A DNA stretch of 64,000 nt from Acinetobacter sp. ASP199 (GTDB lineage: Bacteria > Pseudomonadota > Gammaproteobacteria > Pseudomonadales > Moraxellaceae), in assembly GCF_022700675.1 (NCBI RefSeq), contig NZ_CP062182.1:2790001-2854000 (forward strand), read 5' to 3'. This document shows positions 30,899 to 39,670 of the stretch, in pieces. The translations under genes were made by a program, and so were the position numbers. The notes below the pieces were generated by a model. That model ran no database searches. It saw only the letters and a list, made by a program, of their open reading frames with translations, and was not told the origin of the DNA. Position 1 is the first letter of the stretch; each line of letters starts with the position of its first letter.

Positions 30899-32755
30899 TT
30901 AACCGAAATAGTATGAAGCAATCTGATAAGTCAGGAATGACATGATGTATGCCAGACCAAACAGATAAACGGTCATAAAGCCCACAGTTTTCCATGAACC
31001 TGTTTCACGCTTTACCGTAGCCAAAGTTGCCAGACAGTGCGGTGCATAGATGAACCAGACCAGTAACGATAAACCGGTTGCCAGTGTCCAGCCCAAGTCA
31101 CCGCCACCACTAATCAAAGCAGCCAACCCTTCAGACATCGCGTCTTCATCAACTGCTGACAATGCATAGACTGTACCCAGTGCAGCGACGACCACTTCAC
31201 GTGCCGCCATTGCCGGAATCAGGGCAATACAAATCTGCCAGTTAAAGCCCAATGGTGCAAAGATCGGCTGGATAAAATGACCCACCATCCCGGCAAAGGA
31301 ATAATCAATATCTGGCAACGTAGCCCCTTCAGGCGGTTGCGGGAAGGTACACAGAAACCACAACAGAATCGACAACGCGAAGATGATGCCACCAACACGC
31401 TTTAAGAAGATCTTGCCGCGGTCCAACAGACCAATCCATACGTTCTTGATATCTGGAAAACGATAACTTGGCAGTTCCATCAATAACATGTGGCCGGCTT
31501 TGTCTTTACTAAAGAACTTCAATACAAAAGACACACCTAGCGCACTGAGAATGCCTGCCATATAGAGACCAAACAGCACCAGACCTTGCAGGTTGAAAAT
31601 GCCCCAGACCGACTGTGATGGAATAAATGCGGCAATCAGCAATGCATACACCGGTAGACGAGCCGAACAGGTCATTAAGGGTGCGACAAAAATTGTGGTC
31701 AAACGGTCACGTGGATCACTAATTGTACGTGACGCCATGATGCCCGGAATTGCACAGGCAAAGCTGGACAATAATGGAATGAAAGCACGACCAGAAAGAC
31801 CAGCTTTGTACATCAATTTATCCAGCAGGAAGGCAGCACGTGGCAGATAACCGGATTCTTCCAATACCAAGATAAAGAAAAACAGGATCAGAATCTGTGG
31901 CAGGAACACCACCACACCGCCGGCACCCGCAATAATCCCATCTACAATCAGACTATTCAGCAAAGGATGGGCAATGTTGTCACCAACGACCTCACCGAGC
32001 CAGCCAAAGAAGGTTTCGATCCCATCCATGAATGGCGCCGCCCAGGCAAATACCGCCTGAAATATCACGAACATCATCACAGCCAGGCTAATCAGACCGA
32101 GTACTGGATGCAGGAAAATTCTATCGAGGAAATCGGTACGCTTGTCTTCCTGATCCACAAAGTTCACCACATCTTTTAAGATGCTTTCAACTTGGTGATG
32201 ACTGTCTGCGCTTAAGCCGGTCATTTCAGTCTGTGGAACAGCATATTTCCCCTGATCCAGGGCATTCATCAGGTTTTCAACCCCTGAACTGCGCACGGCT
32301 ACGGTTTCTACTACCGGCACCCCCAAACGTTCTGACAACTTTTGAGTATTGATCTGCATACCACGACGACGTGCTTCATCCATCATGTTCAGAACAAGTA
32401 ATACCGGACGGCCGAGCTGGATCATTTCCAGAACCAGACCAAGATGCAGTTTCAGGTTCGTTGCATCCACCACACACAGGAATGCATCCTGCTGCCCTTC
32501 ATCTGCAATCTTACCCTGTACGACATCACGGGTAATCGCTTCATCCGGACTGGTCGCATCTAGGCTATAGGTCCCCGGTAAATCCAGTACACGCACAGCC
32601 TTGCCCGATGGCAAAGTAAAATGACCAACTTTACGCTCTACGGTCACTCCGGCATAGTTACCGACTTTTTGACGTGTACCTGTTAAATGGTTGAATAAGG
32701 AGGTTTTACCACAGTTAGGGTTACCGACAAGGGCAATACGTAAGGCATCACTCAT
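30899..32755 (-). CDS. feoB: Ferrous iron transporter FeoB
   Basis: FeoB is the inner-membrane Fe(II) importer with a cytosolic G domain. In this 618-residue protein the P-loop GNPNCGKTSLFN is at about 11-22, DLPGTYSL near 59 and NMMDEA near 122. About ten membrane helices follow, with two Gate-type repeats (e.g. LLSSFACAIPGIMASR). It is shorter than the 773 residues of E. coli FeoB. It overlaps the feoA stop by four bases. Confidence 0.96.
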   Translation of the reverse strand: MSDALRIALVGNPNCGKTSLFNHLTGTRQKVGNYAGVTVERKVGHFTLPSGKAVRVLDLPGTYSLDATSPDEAITRDVVQGKIADEGQQDAFLCVVDATNLKLHLGLVLEMIQLGRPVLLVLNMMDEARRRGMQINTQKLSERLGVPVVETVAVRSSGVENLMNALDQGKYAVPQTEMTGLSADSHHQVESILKDVVNFVDQEDKRTDFLDRIFLHPVLGLISLAVMMFVIFQAVFAWAAPFMDGIETFFGWLGEVVGDNIAHPLLNSLIVDGIIAGAGGVVVFLPQILILFFFILVLEESGYLPRAAFLLDKLMYKAGLSGRAFIPLLSSFACAIPGIMASRTISDPRDRLTTIFVAPLMTCSARLPVYALLIAAFIPSQSVWGIFNLQGLVLFGLYMAGILSALGVSFVLKFFSKDKAGHMLLMELPSYRFPDIKNVWIGLLDRGKIFLKRVGGIIFALSILLWFLCTFPQPPEGATLPDIDYSFAGMVGHFIQPIFAPLGFNWQICIALIPAMAAREVVVAALGTVYALSAVDEDAMSEGLAALISGGGDLGWTLATGLSLLVWFIYAPHCLATLATVKRETGSWKTVGFMTVYLFGLAYIMSFLTYQIASYYFG

Positions 32756-33012
32756 GCCGATACTCCAGCTTCAATTTCAATTTTGGCTGCCTCTGACTTA
32801 CGCAGGGCAAAACGGGTAAAACCAACCTGAATTAAAATAGGATCCCCACCAAAAATACCTTTGGTAATGACCTGCACTTCTGTGCCAGGCACAAAACCCA
32901 ACGTTTCCAGGCGACTCGCCACGACATCGTGTTGAACGCCCTCACCATCAGTAGTTCGATTAACCTTTCGAATGATGGCTGTTTGCTTCACTTTCAAATC
33001 CGACAAACGCAC
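32752..33012 (-). CDS. feoA: Ferrous iron transport protein FeoA
   Basis: An 86-residue SH3-like protein that acts with FeoB. The conserved ETLGFVPGTEVQVITKGIFGGDPILIQVG block is present; the length is typical. It begins with an ATG close to a candidate promoter and shares four bases with feoB, so translation is likely coupled. Confidence 0.94.
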   Translation of the reverse strand: MRLSDLKVKQTAIIRKVNRTTDGEGVQHDVVASRLETLGFVPGTEVQVITKGIFGGDPILIQVGFTRFALRKSEAAKIEIEAGVSA

Positions 33013-33038
33013 CGTGAAAATTCCTAAGACTTTTGTAC

Positions 33039-33068
33039 AGTATACACACAGATGAGAATAGTTACCAA
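33039..33068 (-). promoter_or_regulatory. Candidate feoA promoter with Fur-like box
   Basis: On the minus strand TTGGTA (33063-33068) and TATACT (33039-33044) stand 18 bases apart, close to the sigma-70 consensus. Between them lies a sequence similar to a 7-1-7 Fur site at 33053-33067 (TGAGAAT A GTTACCA on the plus strand; the left half is perfect, the right matches 4 of 7). Iron repression by Fur would fit the operon. The site itself is a weak match, so this is inference. Confidence 0.5.
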
Positions 33069-33184
33069 ATAAGGTTTAATTTCATTTTGCTTTATTTCTC
33101 AGCAGATCGACATCTCGCCTAAATTACACTACAGTGCAGAATGTCCATCAAAATGATTGCTTTAGCCTGCTAAGCGTTGCGCCC

Positions 33185-34102
33185 ATGTTGAATAAAAAGC
33201 CCCGTATTCCTGCTCCTGTCCAGATTCCAGAAAATGCCCAGTTTCTACACGGTTATCGTGACTATCTTATTGCGCAAACAGTGAGTCCCCATACGCGGAA
33301 TGCTTATTTATCTGATTTAATTCAATGCAGTAGTTGTCTAAATAAAGCTTTACCAGAATGGAATCATGATGATGTGTCGGATGTATTGATTGAGCTGACC
33401 AAACAGCAAAAAAGTCCACGTTCAATTGCACGCTGTTTATCCGCCTTACGCTCATTTTATAAATTCTTGCGTGAGCAAAAACTGAGAAATGACAATCCGG
33501 TTGCTGCACACAAGACGCCAAAACTGGGACGTGCCCTGCCCAAAGACCTTTCCGAAGCCGACGTTGAAGCGCTGATTAATGCCCCGGATATCAATACTGC
33601 CTTGGGTTTACGTGACCGGGCGATGCTGGAAGTGCTGTATGCCTGCGGGTTACGTGTGACAGAATTACTTAACCTGCGACTGGAACTGATTAATCTAAAA
33701 CAGGGCTATTTGCGTATTGTGGGTAAAGGTAATAAAGAACGATTAGTACCGATGGGTCAGGTCGCCTGTGAATGGATCGAAAAATATCTGAATGAAGCGC
33801 GGCCACAACTGTATAAAACCGCAACAGACTATCTGTTTCTGACCCAGCATGGCGGGATTATGAGCCGGCAAAATTTCTGGTATGCCATCAAGCGTTACGC
33901 ATTACAAGCCGGTGTCCAGGCAGAGTTATCACCCCATACCTTGCGTCATGCCTTTGCTACCCACCTGTTGAATCATGGTGCAGACCTGCGTGTAGTTCAG
34001 ATGCTGCTGGGTCATAGTGACCTGTCGACCACCCAGATTTATACCCATGTCGCACAAGTCCGTATGCAGCAGCTGCATGCGTCGCATCATCCACGGGCCT
34101 GA
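33185..34102 (+). CDS. xerD: Tyrosine recombinase XerD
   Basis: XerD with XerC resolves chromosome dimers at dif. From ATG 33185 the protein is 305 residues. The catalytic set is visible: Arg in CGLRVTELL (about 165), Lys in VGKGNKERLVP, His/Arg in HTLRHAFATH, His in LGHSDLSTTQ and Tyr in QIYTHVA. The C-terminal LLNHGADLRVVQMLLGHSDLSTTQIYTHVA stretch is XerD-like rather than XerC-like. dsbC follows downstream on the same strand. Confidence 0.94.
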   Translation: MLNKKPRIPAPVQIPENAQFLHGYRDYLIAQTVSPHTRNAYLSDLIQCSSCLNKALPEWNHDDVSDVLIELTKQQKSPRSIARCLSALRSFYKFLREQKLRNDNPVAAHKTPKLGRALPKDLSEADVEALINAPDINTALGLRDRAMLEVLYACGLRVTELLNLRLELINLKQGYLRIVGKGNKERLVPMGQVACEWIEKYLNEARPQLYKTATDYLFLTQHGGIMSRQNFWYAIKRYALQAGVQAELSPHTLRHAFATHLLNHGADLRVVQMLLGHSDLSTTQIYTHVAQVRMQQLHASHHPRA

Positions 34103-34200
34103 AGCCTGAACCGACAGCGTGTACAGAGAAGTTCAACCTGCAAACTATTTTTTTGTTATGCTAGGCATCTATTTTTATCTAAGAACAAAAAGGGTTATCC

Positions 34201-35016
34201 ATGACATTTGCCCGCTCCAGTCTGTTTATCGCATGTATGCTTGCTGCAGGTTTTAGTCTTACTGCTTGCTCCAACTCTAATCAAAACGATAAAAAGTCAG
34301 ATACTTTAACTGCAAGTGCACCAGCGACGGGTGAAGCATCTACCGTATCAGAACGTAATGCTCAGCAACGCCTGATCTCAACTCTGGAAGGTCATTTCAA
34401 GAAGGCCGGAATTAAGGCAAAAATCACTGGTGTTAAAACCACTGAAGTACCAAATCTGTTCTGGGTGAGTTTAGAAGGCATGTCGTCTGTCTATGCGACC
34501 AGTGATGGTAAATATATCATTCAGGGTGATGTGATCCGTTTGGGTGACAAACAGCTGTACAATGTCAGTGAAACCCTGCAATCCGATGTAAACAAGAAAA
34601 TCTTTGCGGCACTGAAAGCCGAAGATCTGTTGATTTACCCGGCGAAAGGCAACAAAGCCAAGCATGTCATCTACGTATTTACTGATGTCAGCTGCCCATA
34701 CTGCCATAAATTCCACGAACAGATGGACGAAATGAATGCCAAAGGCATTGAAGTACGTTACATCGCATGGCCACGTGGTGAACAGCATATGCCAGCCATG
34801 GAAGCAATCTGGTGTAATTCAGACCGTCATGCTGCCTTCGATACCGCAATTGCCGGTGGATCAATTACGCCAGCAACCTGTAAAAATCCTGTGAAAGATC
34901 AATATCAAATGGGTCTGAATATCGGTGTGAACGGTACACCAGGTGTCTATAGTTCAGAAGGTGTTTACCTTGGCGGTTATATGTCGACTGCTGAACTTTT
35001 GGACCGTCTTAAATAA
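34201..35016 (+). CDS. dsbC: DsbC-type disulfide isomerase, predicted lipoprotein
   Basis: A 271-residue DsbC/G-family thioredoxin-fold protein with the N-terminal dimerisation domain (about 55-130) and active-site CPYC in DVSCPYCHKFHEQM near 163. It isomerises wrongly formed disulfides. The export signal is a lipoprotein type: hydrophobic core then SLTAC with Cys at 23, followed by a Ser/Asn/Lys/Thr-rich linker. Classical DsbC is soluble in the periplasm, so membrane anchoring is the odd feature. Thr-Pro cis-loop is seen in NGTPG. Confidence 0.9.
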   Translation: MTFARSSLFIACMLAAGFSLTACSNSNQNDKKSDTLTASAPATGEASTVSERNAQQRLISTLEGHFKKAGIKAKITGVKTTEVPNLFWVSLEGMSSVYATSDGKYIIQGDVIRLGDKQLYNVSETLQSDVNKKIFAALKAEDLLIYPAKGNKAKHVIYVFTDVSCPYCHKFHEQMDEMNAKGIEVRYIAWPRGEQHMPAMEAIWCNSDRHAAFDTAIAGGSITPATCKNPVKDQYQMGLNIGVNGTPGVYSSEGVYLGGYMSTAELLDRLK

Positions 35017-35038
35017 CTCATTTTAATGAGTTATTTTA
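35011..35038 (+). terminator. Terminator after dsbC
   Basis: AATAACTCATT and AATGAGTTATT form an 11-bp stem with T residues after it. The dsbC stop codon is within the left arm. Confidence 0.75.
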
Positions 35039-35143
35039 CTTTATGTTATACATGAAGATATTCTGAGATCGCCCTAGAGTCGGCGCGTTTTTTTAGCTAT
35101 GATCTAGGCTCTCGTAAAAAACTGTTTATATTTGGAGTGTGAC

Positions 35144-36448
35144 GTGAAACCAGTTCGTCTGGCAATCCTCGGTCTTGGTACTGTGGGTGGTGGTGCCCTT
35201 AAACTATTAAAAGAAAATGCTGCTGAGATTAAACGTCGCACCGGTCGTGAAATTCAAATTACTTATGTGGGTACCCGCCGTCCACGTCCTGATCTGGAAC
35301 TCGATGACAGCATCAAGCAAAGCGCTGACCTGCTCGAGATCGTACGTCAGCCAGATGTTGATGTGGTGGTTGAAGTGATGGGCGGTATTCATCCTGCCTA
35401 TGAAATCATTAAAGAAGCCATTCTGCATGGTAAACAGGTGGTAACTGCGAACAAAGCTTTGCTCGCTGAACACGGTAATGAACTGTTTAAACTTGCTGAT
35501 GACAACGCTGTGCAAATTGCTTACGAGGCAGCGGTGGCAGGCGGCATTCCAATTATTAAAGTCATGCGTGAAGGCTTGGCTGCCAACAAAATTGATTGGC
35601 TGGCGGGTATCATTAACGGTACAGGTAACTTCATCCTGACCGAAATGCGTGATAAAGGCCGTGCCTTTGAAGATGTACTGAAAGAAGCGCAAGAACTGGG
35701 TTATGCTGAAGCAGATCCAACCTTTGACGTGGAAGGTATTGATGCCGCACATAAACTGACGTTGCTTGCATCAATTGCATTTGGTATTCCACTGCAATTT
35801 GACAAAGTCTTCACCGAAGGCATCAGCAAAATTACCGCACAAGATGTAAAATATGCTGAAGACTTAGGTTTCCGCATTAAACACCTCGGTATTGCTCGTC
35901 GTGCAGAAACAGGGATTGAACTTCGAGTTCACCCGACCCTGATTCCTGAAGAGCAACTGATTGCCAATGTCAACGGCGTAAAAAATGCGGTATTAGTACA
36001 AGCCAATGCAGTTGGCCCTACGCTGTACTATGGCGCAGGTGCAGGTGCTGGCCCTACAGCGTCTGCTGTGGTTGCTGACGTGGTGGATATTGTTCGTGAT
36101 ATTTCTTATACCGAAGATGGTGCAGGTACCATTCCACAACTGGCTTTTGAAAGCTTAAGTGACTTGCCAATCCTGCCACGTGAAGAAATGACCACAGGTT
36201 ACTACATCCGTATTAACGCTGAAGATCAAACCGGCGTTCTTGCAGAAGTGACCACGATTTTAAGCCGTGCCGGAATCAGTATTGATGCCATCATGCAGCA
36301 GTCTCGCTTAAAAGACCTTATTCCTATCGTGATCCTGACTGATCCAGTCAAGGAAGCGAAAATGGATGAAGCGTTAAAGCAAATTCAAGCTCTTCCTGTC
36401 ATTCATGGCGAAATTGTGCGAATTCGTTTAGAATCGCTTGATAATTAA
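35144..36448 (+). CDS. hom: Homoserine dehydrogenase
   Basis: Hom reduces aspartate semialdehyde to homoserine for threonine and methionine synthesis. From GTG 35144 the protein is 434 residues, matching Pseudomonas Hom; GGAG lies six bases ahead. It has the NAD(P)-binding LGLGTVGGG near residue 10, catalytic core AGIINGTGNFILTEM and C-terminal ACT domain (about 350-425) for feedback control. It is a stand-alone enzyme without aspartokinase. thrC follows in the same direction. Confidence 0.96.
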   Translation: MKPVRLAILGLGTVGGGALKLLKENAAEIKRRTGREIQITYVGTRRPRPDLELDDSIKQSADLLEIVRQPDVDVVVEVMGGIHPAYEIIKEAILHGKQVVTANKALLAEHGNELFKLADDNAVQIAYEAAVAGGIPIIKVMREGLAANKIDWLAGIINGTGNFILTEMRDKGRAFEDVLKEAQELGYAEADPTFDVEGIDAAHKLTLLASIAFGIPLQFDKVFTEGISKITAQDVKYAEDLGFRIKHLGIARRAETGIELRVHPTLIPEEQLIANVNGVKNAVLVQANAVGPTLYYGAGAGAGPTASAVVADVVDIVRDISYTEDGAGTIPQLAFESLSDLPILPREEMTTGYYIRINAEDQTGVLAEVTTILSRAGISIDAIMQQSRLKDLIPIVILTDPVKEAKMDEALKQIQALPVIHGEIVRIRLESLDN

Positions 36449-36504
36449 TCGGGTTGAGGGGTTTACTCTCCTCACCAAGCTCTACACACAATTGGAACAT
36501 CATC

Positions 36505-37644
36505 ATGTCGAATGCCAATCGTTATACTGGTTTAGTTGACCGCTATCGCGACCGCTTACCAGTGTCTGCAACTACCCCTGCTGTTTCTCTAGGCGAAGGT
36601 AATACACCACTGATTAAGCTTGCGAATATTCCGCGCATTATTGGCAAAAATGTTGAAATTTATGTGAAGTACGAGGGCTTAAACCCGACTGGTTCATTTA
36701 AAGACCGTGGTATGACCATGGCAGTAACAAAAGCAGCGGAAGAAGGCTCTAAAGCGATTATCTGTGCATCTACAGGTAACACTTCTGCTGCCGCTGCTGC
36801 ATATGCTGCGCGTGCAGGTATGAAAGCGTTCGTTTTAATCCCTGAAGGCAAAATTGCCATGGGTAAAATGGCGCAAGCAATGATGTATGGTGCGATCACC
36901 ATGCAAATCCGCGGTAACTTTGACGACGGTATGCGCCTAGTGAAAGAAATCGCTGATAAAGCACCGGTAACGATTGTAAACTCAATCAACCCGTACCGTT
37001 TACAAGGTCAAAAAACGATTGCTTACGAAATCGTGGATGAACTTGGTCGCGCTCCTGACTACCACTGCCTACCTGTAGGTAACGCAGGTAATATTACTGC
37101 ACACTGGATGGGTTATACCGAAGCAGTAGCTAACCAGTCAAAAGAAGAATTCGAGCAAGTGGTTTATGACCCTGCAACTGATGCCTTCACTGGTCCAAAA
37201 CCTGCTGGCTTGCCAATCATGGCAGGTTACCAGGCATCTGGCGCAGCACCATTCTTACGTGGCGCACCGGTTGAAAACCCTGAAACAGTTGCAACTGCAA
37301 TCCGTATTGGTAACCCACAAAGCTGGAACCATGCCAAAGCCGTTGTTCGTGATTCAAATGGTTGGTTTGATGAACTAACTGATGCTGAAATCTTAGAAGC
37401 ACAACGTCTACTTTCTATGTATGAAGGTGTGTTTGTAGAACCTGCTTCTGCGGCGTCTGTTGGTGGTGCAATCCGTGACATTAAAGCAGGTAAAATTGCT
37501 GAAGGTTCTGTGATTGTATGTACTGTTACAGGTAACGGTTTGAAAGACCCTGACACTGCAATCAAGCAATGTTCTGATGCAGTAATGCTGTCAATCGATG
37601 CAACTTTAGAACAAGTACGCGATTCTATTCTGTCTAATATGTAA
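36505..37644 (+). CDS. thrC: Threonine synthase
   Basis: ThrC converts O-phosphohomoserine to threonine using PLP. The 379-residue protein carries the PLP Lys in PTGSFKDRGMTMAV (near 57) and the phosphate loop CASTGNTSAAAAAYAARAGM. The start is ATG 36505; the frame extends upstream to 36454 without a better ribosome site. It is downstream of hom in the same transcript unit and precedes a strong terminator. Confidence 0.96.
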   Translation: MSNANRYTGLVDRYRDRLPVSATTPAVSLGEGNTPLIKLANIPRIIGKNVEIYVKYEGLNPTGSFKDRGMTMAVTKAAEEGSKAIICASTGNTSAAAAAYAARAGMKAFVLIPEGKIAMGKMAQAMMYGAITMQIRGNFDDGMRLVKEIADKAPVTIVNSINPYRLQGQKTIAYEIVDELGRAPDYHCLPVGNAGNITAHWMGYTEAVANQSKEEFEQVVYDPATDAFTGPKPAGLPIMAGYQASGAAPFLRGAPVENPETVATAIRIGNPQSWNHAKAVVRDSNGWFDELTDAEILEAQRLLSMYEGVFVEPASAASVGGAIRDIKAGKIAEGSVIVCTVTGNGLKDPDTAIKQCSDAVMLSIDATLEQVRDSILSNM

Positions 37645-37654
37645 GAGACAGAAT

Positions 37655-37687
37655 CAAAAAGCCCTGCATCTGCAGGGCTTTTTTTTT
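37655..37687. terminator. Bidirectional terminator between thrC and pbpG
   Basis: AAAAGCCCTGC and GCAGGGCTTTT form an 11-bp GC-rich stem with a short loop, flanked by A and T runs on both sides. It serves thrC (plus) and pbpG (minus). Confidence 0.9.
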
Positions 37688-37711
37688 ATGACTAGAGTAT
37701 TTTATAAAAGC

Positions 37712-38764
37712 TTAAACACGCTGTTTCGGTAAGCTAGAAACCCAAGTCATAAGACGGGTTGCATCATTAGTACGTGCAGCAGATGAATCCGCTCCAAGCA
37801 ATACTACGACTACTGGACGGTTATTCAATGTGGTATGCATCACCACACAACGTCCAGCTTCATTGATGAAACCGGTTTTAGAAATATTGATATTCCAGCC
37901 ACCATTGCGTACCAGCGCATTGGTGTTATTCGATTTCAATACACGGTAACCCAAGTTAAAGTCATAACTTGCTGTAGTTGAGAACTGACGGATCAAGCCG
38001 TATTGCGAAGCGGTATTCACCAGAATGCCTAAGTCACGAGCAGATGACTTATTACCCGGATGCAATCCGGTAGATTCCAGAAATTTACTTGAATTCATGC
38101 CCAATGCTTTGGCTTTGCTGTTCATGGCAGAAATAAAAGCACTACGGCCACCAGGATAGGTACGTGCCAACGCTGCTGCAGCCGGGTTTTCGGATTTCAT
38201 CAATGCAAATAATAAGGCTTCAGCACGATTCATCGTGTCTCCGACACGTAGCGTCGAGCTTGAACTCTTACAACCTGAACATGAAAAATCACCCTGTTGT
38301 AGTGTGATTTTTTCATTCATATTTAAACGTGCATCAGAGATCACTATAGAGGTCATCAGCTTGGTAATCGAAGCAATCGGCACTGCTGTATTACTGTTCT
38401 TGCTATACAGCACTTCACCGGTCTGCGCGTCCATGACCAATGCTGAACGTGCATTGACAGATGGCTGTGTGCCATAGGTCTTGGTATCCAGAATCTGTAC
38501 GGTTTTGGCAGGTTCTTGTACCGCCTGACTAGAACTACGAATAGTGGTCGTTACCGTCGTTGAACCAAGCGGAGAAGGCTCATCGTCGGCATCCGCTCCA
38601 TCACTCAAGAACTGGTTGGCCTGTTCAGAAGACCAGCTCAGGCTAGACTGAGGGGCCGCTGCTGACGAATTCATGATAATTTCAGCAAAACTCGTCGTCG
38701 TACTCATGCTGACTGCCATCGACAGACCCAGTACATGCATCAAAGACTTATGTGTTTTCTTCAC
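37712..38764 (-). CDS. pbpG: D-alanyl-D-alanine endopeptidase (PBP7/8 type)
   Basis: A periplasmic low-molecular-mass penicillin-binding protein that cleaves peptidoglycan crosslinks. It has a cleavable signal peptide ending near SFAEI, the catalytic SxxK in ASITKL, SxN in MKSENPAA, and KTG in SKTGF. I start at GTG 38764, giving 350 residues. The frame extends to a TTG at 38779 but homologous starts align with KKTHKSLM. A Ser/Asp-rich linker precedes the transpeptidase domain. Confidence 0.9.
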   Translation of the reverse strand: MKKTHKSLMHVLGLSMAVSMSTTTSFAEIIMNSSAAAPQSSLSWSSEQANQFLSDGADADDEPSPLGSTTVTTTIRSSSQAVQEPAKTVQILDTKTYGTQPSVNARSALVMDAQTGEVLYSKNSNTAVPIASITKLMTSIVISDARLNMNEKITLQQGDFSCSGCKSSSSTLRVGDTMNRAEALLFALMKSENPAAAALARTYPGGRSAFISAMNSKAKALGMNSSKFLESTGLHPGNKSSARDLGILVNTASQYGLIRQFSTTASYDFNLGYRVLKSNNTNALVRNGGWNINISKTGFINEAGRCVVMHTTLNNRPVVVVLLGADSSAARTNDATRLMTWVSSLPKQRV

Positions 38765-38984
38765 TATTCCTTCACCCAACTTACGAGGTAAGATTGATTT
38801 GCGTATTACCTCTGATATGGCTTACATTACATTTACCACAATGCAGAACAATTATTGATCTCTACACTGCGCGATACAGTTCAATATGACATGTCTGTAG
38901 GATTGCTAATTTTGTAGTTTCATTGCAAGCTTATTTTGCGTTGTGTAACAAAAAAAATGATTTTTCATCCGAGGGAGAGTATAC

Positions 38985-39620
38985 GTGATCACAGTTTTAG
39001 TTGTAGATGACCATGAATTGGTGCGTACTGGCATCTGTAGAATGCTTGAAGACCACACTGATGTTCAGGTTATTGGACAAGCTGAATCTGGTGAAGAAGC
39101 GATTACTCTGGTGCGTCAGCATCATCCGAATGTGGTACTCCTGGATGTAAATATGCCAGGTATTGGTGGGGTTGAAACTACGCGTCGACTGCTACAAACA
39201 GCTCCTGATACTAAAGTTGTGGCTGTCAGTGGTCTTGCTGAGGAACCTTATCCTTCGCTGTTGCTCAAAGCAGGCGCCAAAGGCTATATCACTAAAGGTG
39301 CACCTGTGACCGAGATGGTTCGTGCTATTAATAAAGTCATGCAGGGCGGCAAATATTTCAGTGCAGATATTGCTGAGCAATTAGCCAGTTCTTATTTATC
39401 TGACACACAGCAATCACCATTTGACTCCCTTTCTGAACGCGAAATGCAAGTCGCAATGATGGTCGTCAACTGCATTAGTGCGCAGGAAATTGCGGATAAA
39501 CTTTTTGTGAGCGTTAAGACTGTAAATACCTACCGTTACCGTATTTTCGAAAAACTCAATATTGACAGCGATGTGAAACTGACCCATCTGGCAATGCGCT
39601 ATGGCCTGATTAAACCTTGA
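38985..39620 (+). CDS. gacA: GacA/UvrY-type response regulator
   Basis: A 211-residue LuxR-family response regulator. The receiver domain has DDHELVR near 8, phospho-Asp in LLDVNMPG near 54 and Lys in YITKGAP near 105. The C-terminal HTH is SAQEIADKLFVSVKTVNTYRYR. Family members control small RNAs that titrate CsrA/RsmA. The start is GTG 38985 with a GGGAG site upstream. No GacS-type kinase is adjacent; the pilSR genes are immediately downstream. Confidence 0.9.
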   Translation: MITVLVVDDHELVRTGICRMLEDHTDVQVIGQAESGEEAITLVRQHHPNVVLLDVNMPGIGGVETTRRLLQTAPDTKVVAVSGLAEEPYPSLLLKAGAKGYITKGAPVTEMVRAINKVMQGGKYFSADIAEQLASSYLSDTQQSPFDSLSEREMQVAMMVVNCISAQEIADKLFVSVKTVNTYRYRIFEKLNIDSDVKLTHLAMRYGLIKP

Positions 39621-39670
39621 TTGTTTCATCCCTTCTATTTAATAAAACTTAAAAAAACAAAAAAGGTTCT

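Noticed and set aside
33134..33184. Extended XerD start
   Set aside because: An upstream GTG would add 17 residues without family similarity or a ribosome site.
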